DNA from: Chalara sp. BL73
Taxonomy: Eukaryota; Ascomycota; Leotiomycetes; Helotiales
Direction: 5' to 3'
Length of the DNA: 64,000 nucleotides
Assembly (NCBI GenBank): GCA_918026815.1
Contig: CAKJVC010000001.1
Coordinates: forward strand, 1 to 64,000
Position numbers and translations under genes: made by a program. Below the pieces are notes generated by a model, which had not been told where the DNA came from, did not search any database, and saw only the letters and a list, made by a program, of their open reading frames with translations. Shown here one piece after another: positions 56,460 to 64,000 of this stretch. How positions within the stretch are numbered: the stretch's first letter is position 1; each line of letters opens with the position of its first letter.

Positions 56460-57548
56460 GCTGAGAGACATTTGTCTGAAGGCAATTCTGTATAGACAAG
56501 TAAACAGGAGTTTGGGCAGGGTTTGGTGAAGCATTGATGCTCATAACCACAACGGGGCGCCAGTCATTCATCTTTGGCAATAATTACAGAACATTTTCTC
56601 ACATCAATTCAATCACTCACTCATTGGCGCTCACGTGGTGTAAGCATAGGTCCGGGGCACGGTTTGGAACGAAGGGAACTAAGTCGGCTCACAACTCTAG
56701 CTAGAGACATGTAATTTGAGCAGCACGCTAAATTCCCGTTCAATCCTCGGTAGTGTGGTAAAAAAAAATTCGGTGAAGATTCTTTCAAGAAGTAGAGGAA
56801 AGGCATACTACAAGGTGCAAATAAAGGAAGCAAGGCGGGGTTCGTTGAGCGCCCTCACCGAACAGGCATCATAGGCACATGCCGCATGCTGCACGCCATA
56901 TCCCTGAGCTTCTAGAACTCCAATCTGAAATTTGATGTTTCAATCCTGAACTCCAGTTTCTTTCAGAACCTTTGCCTTGTGATTGCTTGCATCTCTCGTT
57001 GCAAAGAATTATACTAGAAGAGAAGAATGTACCTTTCGTCAACAATTTGGTGACTCAGTTTGAACAGTCTTTGACGTGGGTCCATTTATTTCCCTGCAGG
57101 TGTGACGAGAGTACAAAATGCCCCTCAATGTCCACCAACATCTCTGCCGCTGAACACAATGTCCCTTTCAATATATGCTTTCAAACTCGACTGGTTATAC
57201 AATATATGATCGGCTCTTAATTCAAGACACACCTCGCGACGCTTTTCCCAAGCGTTACGCCTTGCTTTGTCTTGATAAGGACACCGAATCAGGAGCAAGG
57301 CTTTGCTTGTGCGGCTCATCCCTTACTACTAGGCTCGCTTCTCTACGCCTTATTCATTCTATTTGCAACTGACTGTATTTATATAGCATATAAATAAAGT
57401 ATGCCTCCCATGATTGTAAGAGCGTTCATAATCAGCCCCCAGTCTACTCTCCCCCTATAAATGTCAACCACGTTTCGGAGCTTTCACTGACAATTTCAAA
57501 GTCATTGTTATAACCTAAAGTTTGAAAATTGCTCCGCAGCTCAGCATC
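56460..57548. other. Intergenic
   Basis: No supported gene; several short frames without motifs. Confidence 0.5.
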
Positions 57549-58172
57549 ATGTCACAGCTCCTGCCTTCGCAAGGAATGCTTCTCAAGCCCTACTGCTGCG
57601 CTCCAAGAATTAAGCATCTACGACAATACAAAGTTAGAAAGCCTACGTCGGCGGCTAGATACAAAAAACCCTTCATAAAAAGTACAAAATCGACGTCTAT
57701 GGAGGAGATAGGTCAAAAAAGTGCTGTGGATGTGATCATCACCAAAGAACCTCTGCCTCATGGCCCTTCCATACCCAAGGTCATTCACAGTCTTCAACAA
57801 GCATGTCAAGAAATAGACCTAGCCATCTACGCACCTCTCCAAGAACCCCCAGACACAGAAAGCAACACGGATTCTATGAAATATCTTACTTCATCCTCAC
57901 AAGGCAAGGGTTGGGAAAAGGGGCTCTATTCTTTGAGTCATGAGTTTCTGCAAGGAAATATTTCGTTGGTGGAACTCTTGGAGATTTTGACAGTGCTCTT
58001 AGCTGGGATGGAACACTTTGAGCAGGCGAAGGAGAGATTGGAGCAGTGTATTGGGAGAGATTGGAAGAAAACGGATATTCCAAGCGGACTATGGGAGGGG
58101 GTTGAGGAGAGGTGGCGAGTCCTTACGGAGGGGTCTGACAGACTGGGGGAGTACGTGAATGACAATATATGA
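57549..58172 (+). CDS. Hypothetical protein
   Basis: An uninterrupted frame of 207 residues begins at the ATG 57549 (MSQLLPSQGMLLKPYCC). The first 60 residues are basic, with several Lys/Arg and three Cys-Pro/Cys residues. The C-terminal 80 residues look helical and amphipathic (SLVELLEILTVLLAGMEHFE, ERLEQCIGRDWKK). There is no signal peptide, membrane helix or recognised domain. Coding-like composition and length make it probably real. I do not recognise a family and assign no function. Confidence 0.5.
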   Translation: MSQLLPSQGMLLKPYCCAPRIKHLRQYKVRKPTSAARYKKPFIKSTKSTSMEEIGQKSAVDVIITKEPLPHGPSIPKVIHSLQQACQEIDLAIYAPLQEPPDTESNTDSMKYLTSSSQGKGWEKGLYSLSHEFLQGNISLVELLEILTVLLAGMEHFEQAKERLEQCIGRDWKKTDIPSGLWEGVEERWRVLTEGSDRLGEYVNDNI

Positions 58173-60044
58173 TATGAAACTAAAGATATTGGTCGAAGAA
58201 AAATGTTAAGGGACAAATAGCAACTGTATAAAAAGCGATGTTTTGGAAGGCTGGCGATATCAAGCCTCCTGGAAGACACTGAATTGAGACTAAGCCTCAG
58301 ACTACCATAGCCTTACTGATGTGCTCCCTTTCATGGCCACATATGCCTTGCTAACTCCTGACCCTTCTAATACCCTACCTGTGATATTTTGAGGCGTAAT
58401 TTAAAGTTAGGCATCGATCTCAGGAAAAGAGTAGCCTAATACAAGGTAAACCAGCTGAGACCAGCTACAAGTGATCATGGAGCCTTTCAGATCCAAAAAA
58501 TTATGTAAAAGTTCTCAGAAGCGACTTTGCAAAATCGGCAAGTTGAACGGGGAGTTTGATCTTTCACCGGCAATAAATTATTGGATTTGAGTGCTGGTTG
58601 GTTTTGTAAGCTTGCACAATGCAAAGGAACGTTTAGGCAAATAAAAGCACCCATCAAACTTCAAGTCTGCATACCCAGAGCAATATTTATTCAGAAGAAC
58701 TAGTGGCGTTGGCAGCAATTTGCGTTTGATCCTATTGTCTCCGCATACATGGCTGATTTTAGAGGCTGATTCTCTCGAACCCCAAGTTACATCCGAGGGG
58801 CTTGCATTTGTTGCTGTCAAGGCAGCTGTCTGTATTGATGAAGTAGTGGTGCTCAAAATTGGGAGACCCTTGCATTCCGGTGTCAGACAGGCGAACATGA
58901 CTTGCAGCCTTGACGCATGATTTATCAACATGTTGGGGGCTGATTCCTCTCTGGTAGTTTAATAGTATTTGTGAGGAAAGGTTCTGATGGATGTTAGCAA
59001 ATATACGTCCAATATTCTCGGCATCATATTTCTAGTGTTTCTCCTTCCTGCAAACTAATGCATGACTCCCGATGGGCTGCAAGGACAATAGCAACAAGCC
59101 AAATCTTCCAAATTTTCATCACCAGCGCATTAACTAAATTGTCTGAGCCTCCAAAACCGAAACTCTAAAATGATTTCTATCTTTCGGCTATCGCATGATG
59201 TTGTGGGAGATACGAAAATCGACGATTTAAAAGATTCGCTAATGTGACCTTAATTGCCCTGTTATTTCGAGAGTGATATGGGAAATTTGAGGTTTCTTCA
59301 TCTTAAAACGATGATCTACTTATCCTTACAATTTATTATTTAAGGAGCCGTGAACCGTGTAAGGTGGCTATACATTATTTCTGCTTTGGTCTGTTGAATC
59401 ATCCTATTGGACCGAGCTAGTTGAATCGGAAATTATCAGCGTAGAGTAGTCACATATTGAAATCAAGTCTAGGATATGCTATCGTTGCTTATGCCTGTTT
59501 TATAGATATGCCACTGCTTCATAGAGGTGCTTGGATATCATTTCGACTCGAGCCATTAATTGATGATAAGCAATGATCAGCACCACTAATGCCTTTGAAA
59601 GATGGAATGGAAATTGAAGTCAAAATTACATTTCGGTCGTCTAGTTGTCGCCAACCAGCACAATCATAGGTAAGGAGGGAATGTAGATCACGTGACTACA
59701 CACTCATCATAAATCATAGCTAAGCTGAAAGCAGCAATGGGGTAGGTAGCTCTGTAACCAATAGAGAACTGAGCATTTCAGAAAGAATTTGAATGTATGA
59801 AGCAGCCATTTGTACCTCGCCTATGACATCACATAGTTTTGCCAAGGTATTCAGTGCTCAGCCACATTTTCCACGTCGACAACTTGGAATTTACACTTGA
59901 GCCACATCCAAACGTGGCGAGATTCATTCCGTCTCATAGACATGGGAAGGGTATTTAAATCAGCGAGACACGAGCAGCGCAAACCAAATTCTGACACCTC
60001 ATAACATTCATATTACCTCACCCTTGACCACCCTATTATTCAAA
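58173..60044. other. Intergenic, 1.9 kb
   Basis: No supported gene. A 117-residue minus-strand frame at 58578-58931 was considered and left out. GATCACGTGACT near 59688 contains a CACGTG core. The last 150 bases look like a promoter of the SYLF gene (TATTTAAATC at 59953). Confidence 0.5.
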
Positions 60045-61592
60045 ATGTCAGCGCCGATAGGACCGACGGGAGCTCCTACTCCAGTCACAAGCAAGCCGAC
60101 AACGCCGACCAAGTCATCGTTCTTCGACAAAACGAAGCATGGCGGAAAGGCAGCTTTTGACAAGGGCTGGGCTATGTTTGAGAGGCTCGGCGTACCGGTA
60201 AATAAGTTGACCAACAAGATCGGATCAGAGGCATTCTGGCCATCAAGTCTTGATCATGAGAGCGATAAGAGTGCAAGAATATTGAAGAGCTTCTGCAGTA
60301 AGGGATTTTATCTGAAGGTGACGGTGAATTTCGGCTAACAAGGAATAGAGGATGGATTTTATACAGAACAAGCACCGAGACCTGGAGCATCGCCAGGCCC
60401 AAAGGGTAAACCCAAGGTGCTTGTCAAGATCCCGCAAAAAGTCATTCAGAACTGCGTTGGTCTCGCCATTTTCACAGTCATGCGGACTGGGCTCTGGGTA
60501 TCTGGTGCTGGAGGAAGCGGAGTTTTGATCGCCAAGAACGAGGATGGTACTTGGTCTCCACCTGCTGGACTTTTAGTCCACACGCTTGGTGTTGGTTTCA
60601 TGGCTGGAATCGATATCTATGACTGCGTTCTGGTTATCAATAGCAGAGAGGCACTGGCTGCATTCTCAAAACTCAGAGTCAGCCTCGGTGGAGAAATTTC
60701 GGTTGTTGCTGGTCCTCTTGGAGTTGGTGGTAACGTGGAGAGCGAGTTGCTAAAGAGCCGGAAGCCAGTCTTCAGCTACATGAAGAGTCGTGGTCTCTAT
60801 GGTGGGATCCAGCTGGATGGTACCATCATCGTTGAACGGAATGATGAGAACGCACGGTTCTACAAGGAACGCCTTCCTGTCAAGGAGATTCTAGCTGGAA
60901 AAGTGAAGAATGTGCCTCCCGAGACCAGGCTGCTGATGGAGGTAGTGAAGGAGGCCGAAGGACGAAAAGACGTTGACCACAGTGTCTTGGCGTCTGTGCA
61001 TGGTGAGCCTGCACCAGGAGATGTCCAGATTGAGGGGTTGAGCAAACCTTCCGCGGCTCAGCAAGCACAATATGCGCCACCGGAAGGCTGGTATGCACCG
61101 CAATACCCACCAGACCTCAAGGTCGACTACGCAGCCCAGAGTCATCCTCTGCATCCAGGTCCTCCTGAAGCCTCAAGCCAACAACAATATTACCCACCTC
61201 CACCTTCATACTCGCAACCTGGTGGTCCCTCGAGCCAAGCACCATATTCTCAACCATCCGGAGCCGCTCCAAGCCAGGTACCACACAATCCGATCCCGAG
61301 TCCAATGGCTTATCTCCAGACCCAAGGAGGTGCTTCATCGCAGCAGCATTCTGCACCAACATCATCTCAACCGGGACAAGGCGCGACCGGACAAGCACCA
61401 TACTTTCCCCCGCCACCAGGAACAAATCAACCACCATCACAGGCGGCAGAGCATATCACACATGACGTGCAAGCGCACGGGGCCGCGCAGAACACTTATT
61501 ACCGTGGGCCTTCATCTGAGAAAGATAATATCTCTACACAGGAGCAATATTATCCGCCACCGCCACCTGGTCCGCCACCATCCAAGCAGTAG
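60045..61592 (+). CDS. SYLF/Ysc84-domain protein with proline-rich tail
   Basis: Two exons (60045-60297 and 60349-61592; intron GTAAGG...AATAG) give 498 residues. After a Pro/Thr-rich start, a SYLF (DUF500) domain spans about residues 40-310: ILKSFCKDGF, IPQKVIQNCVGLAIFTVMRT, GAGGSGVLIAKNEDGTWSPP, GVGFMAGIDIYDCVLVINS, VVAGPLGVGGNVESELLKS, FSYMKSRGLYGGIQLDGTII and ENARFYKE. SYLF domains bind phosphoinositide membranes and, in yeast Ysc84, actin, with a role in endocytosis. The yeast protein ends in an SH3 domain; this one instead has a long Pro/Gln/Tyr-rich tail with YYPPPP-type repeats, suited to binding SH3 or WW proteins. No lesion is seen. Confidence 0.9.
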
Positions 61593-62332
61593 TCCTTCGG
61601 TTTGCGGTTGAAAGCTTTCAATTTACTTTATGCACCACGATTCGTGATTCGATGGTTTCAGAATGTGATGTCCTTGCGTTGTAATTAGATGAATTGAATA
61701 CCCAGTTTCTTTACATTTGAATATCTCAAAGTGTCATGTAACCTTGGGGTCTTCCACATATGTACTCCATTATTTTGTAAATGGTACAGGCCAAGGCTGA
61801 TAACACTGCCATGGTGGTCCAGTCAGTTCTGGATTCATCTACGTCTATAATGCTAATCTTCATCTTGATGCAAGGACGATGCCTTGGATATTTGCCTCGC
61901 TTCTGCCATTAGATTAGAATCTTCCGTCTCCCACGTTTCGTATACTTTTGAAATGCTTTCAACGCTTCGGAAATAAGAGAATTCTTTTCCTGCCTGCCCT
62001 ACTCTCAAACTTACCTGAGGCCGATTCTTTCTGTATTGAATCTATCCACGTTATGTTAATAAGGAGTTCCTTCACAGATCATTCGTCCCGGGCACGTACT
62101 CGATTCACATCAGCCCCCGGCGCCTACAGAAATTCAGTTCTTTCAGATTACTTTCACTGGCTCTTGATCTACTATTTTCTTTTCTTTCACGATTAAGAAT
62201 GCGTCTACATTGCCGTCTTTCTCTTAGCTTGCAAAGACTTCAATAGCAAGTACACTAAATCATCTGTTAAAAGCAACTATTATATAGTTTGTATATATTT
62301 TGGTTTATGTATTTACATGCATCAATTTTATT
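61593..62332. other. Intergenic
   Basis: No supported gene. The right part may hold unrecognisable upstream sequence of the ABC-transporter relic. Confidence 0.45.
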
Positions 62333-62735
62333 AAGCCACTAAACGCTGATTCTGAAGATGAGACACCTCGATTGCAGCGTCTTGATTTGGATCGCCCAAC
62401 AGCTGAACAATCTTGCAGTCAAGGACAGCTTTGCGCATCGCTCAGGCTCGTCTCCGCCACTCCCGTGTACTTATCCTCTGTAAACAGATTGCGCTGATCG
62501 ATTATGCTGCCGACGCACTGGTTCAAGTTAAGCTGCGTGCCTATTTCAGGGCTTCAACGGCGGTCTTGACTATTGCCCATCGGCTCCAAAAAAATTGCTG
62601 ACTGTAATTCTGTGATCGTGTTGCATGAAAGGTGGTTTAGCAAAGTAAGATTCTTGTGTTGTATGAGAAGACTAGTGATGACGTTGTGTTCCGAAGTATG
62701 TGTGAAGAGTCAGGAGATTGGAGGGAATTAAAAAA
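62333..62735 (+). pseudogene. ABC transporter ATPase-domain relic
   Basis: The end of a nucleotide-binding domain can be followed in three frames. Frame one reads RLQRLDLDRPTAEQSCSQGQ (signature motif, usually LSSGQ or LSQGQ). Frame two continues QARLRHSRVLILCKQIALID (Walker B, with the Asp-Glu lost), YAADALVQVKLRAYF and VLTIAHRL (H-loop). After another shift, IADCNSVIVLHE and, in a further frame, VFRSMCEESGDWREL match the usual C-terminal end of fungal ABCC-type full transporters. At least three frameshifts and the loss of Walker B residues make it non-functional. Nothing of the rest of the transporter is visible in the window. Confidence 0.65.
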
Positions 62736-64000
62736 AAAAAAAAGAGCTGCTGCACGATAGTGTAGAAGAAAAGAAGAATGTTTTGAAGTGACTCGCCGGA
62801 TTTCTATCGGGAAATGATGCAATTTCTTTCGAGAAGTCACAAATCCCTCAACGTGCGGCAACCCTTGTGGGAACGATCAAATAGTCAGGTTCTGTATATT
62901 GAAGATAACGCTTTTCAATGCTGCAATTCGTTCTAGATAGTATTCTGAACAACTAAACAATATACACCGACCCCTCGGGAAAAATAAATGGCAACGCAAA
63001 ATATGTATCCCAAATAATCCTATTGCATCGTAGCATAAATTATTATTAATTTTTGGGGGGAAGGTAGGGGGGTTCAAATACTAATTACTAGAAAGGCTTA
63101 TAGTGATCTCAAGTTTTAAGTTTCAATTAATTAAGACTTATGGTCGTTACTGAAAGTTAAAGTCGAAGTTGCGATAAGTGTTGTGCCTTTTTGCCGTGGT
63201 CACTTATTTTTTTTCTGAAGGAGCCTGACACGTTACGCACGTCAGGCCGTGAAAGCACGAAAGTGGAACCCCGCTATTCTGGAAAATCCATTGGGGGCTC
63301 AAAGACATGGTGCAAAGACTAGACTGCCTGAAATAGCACTTTTGATACTATAGGCACAGGGATTATGAATTATTATGCGCTAAGGTGATTTGAACGTTGA
63401 TAGTTGCTAAACTAGCCTTCCATAGGGTGAGATATTTCATAGGGTGTCCTAAACCAACCAAGACTGCATGAATTATGCCTTGCTCGGTTCTTGAAGCTGT
63501 AATGAAACTCTTTCCAACAACTACTAAGCCTGTTTGGGCTAAGTGTCTAGGTGCCTGCGATGCTTCGCAAACTAATTCCTGCTCTGATCCCAACATCACC
63601 CATTTTTGGCCACAATTGTAGCGCCTCGAAGCTTCTTGAAGGTTCTCGAAGGAAGAATTCCATGAACAGTATTGTTGGCTAGGAGAAATCGCTCAGTTGT
63701 GTGGCGGTGCTTCCTAAGACTTATAAATTCGCATTTTCGTAGGTTGAAACCTACCTATCATTCATTCTTTTAGCTAAATATCAAAAATCAGTTAATGGGA
63801 CTTTGATAATTTGTTGGTGCGCATGCTCCAAAAATTGACCTATGCTCCAGAAGAGTATTCTGAGCCAGAGTACATCCCTAAACAGAGATCGCATTAGACG
63901 CTATGGAAAGCTCCCCTCGACACCTGCGACTTCTCTCTCTTGGTCAGTTAAAAAAACTTTTAAGCTTCTCAAATATGTGACTCATATGAATACAAAATAG
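62736..64000. other. Intergenic to window end
   Basis: Contains an A-run near 62730-62743 and a minus-strand frame of 78 residues (63363-63599) with no recognised motif. No gene supported. Confidence 0.45.

Noticed and set aside
58578..58931. 117-residue minus-strand frame with ATG and a few Cys
   Set aside because: No signal peptide, domain or splice context; Cys spacing does not fit CFEM or other known small secreted families.
63363..63599. 78-residue minus-strand frame near the window end
   Set aside because: Looks weakly protein-like, but no family could be recognised and there is no gene context.

Overview
The window is nuclear DNA of a filamentous ascomycete (Pezizomycotina; a more exact placement is not possible from sequence alone). 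Supporting signs are short GT-AG introns of about 45-110 bases, three HET-domain (heterokaryon incompatibility type) genes, a fungal rhodopsin-domain membrane protein, fungal-style P450s, and an AT-rich block that looks like the product of repeat-induced point mutation (RIP). There is no sign of bacterial or organellar DNA.

Left part (1-12.3 kb): a dead Mutator-like transposon (TIRs at 100-125 and 3060-3085) carries a transposase with three frameshifts and a fragment of an unrelated pogo/Fot-type HTH domain. It sits between two ~100-bp direct repeats. Then come a truncated FAD-oxidoreductase pseudogene, a HET pseudogene that runs out at the edge of an AT-rich block (about 8.65-10.87 kb), and an apparently intact GNAT acetyltransferase.

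Middle part (13-34.7 kb): a decayed secondary-metabolism neighbourhood. Broken members are an MFS transporter, an AYG1/FrsA-like alpha/beta-hydrolase, a 3-beta-HSD-like fragment, one P450 (single frameshift), a UbiA prenyltransferase (six in-frame stops but one frame throughout), an ABM-domain monooxygenase and an SRPK-like kinase. Readable members are a second P450, a rhodopsin-domain protein, a 3-beta-HSD/Erg26-like dehydrogenase, a second MFS transporter and a small membrane protein. UbiA, P450s, 3-beta-HSD and MFS together suggest a former (mero)terpenoid-type cluster. No PKS, NRPS or clear terpene cyclase is visible, so the product cannot be named.

Right part (36-64 kb): mostly intact, more conserved genes. 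These are two full-length HET-domain proteins, a four-TM MARVEL-like protein, a nicotinamide-nucleotide-adenylyltransferase-like gene interrupted by one in-frame TGA, a 2375-residue protein with several PAM2-like motifs and a long coiled coil, an SDR, a hypothetical protein and a SYLF/Ysc84 protein with a proline-rich tail. The right end holds a relic of an ABC-transporter ATPase domain.

The most interesting single item is the giant PAM2-plus-coiled-coil protein at 43.5-50.9 kb. Its architecture resembles the endosomal mRNA-transport scaffold Upa2 described in Ustilago; this is an inference from motifs, not from a database search.
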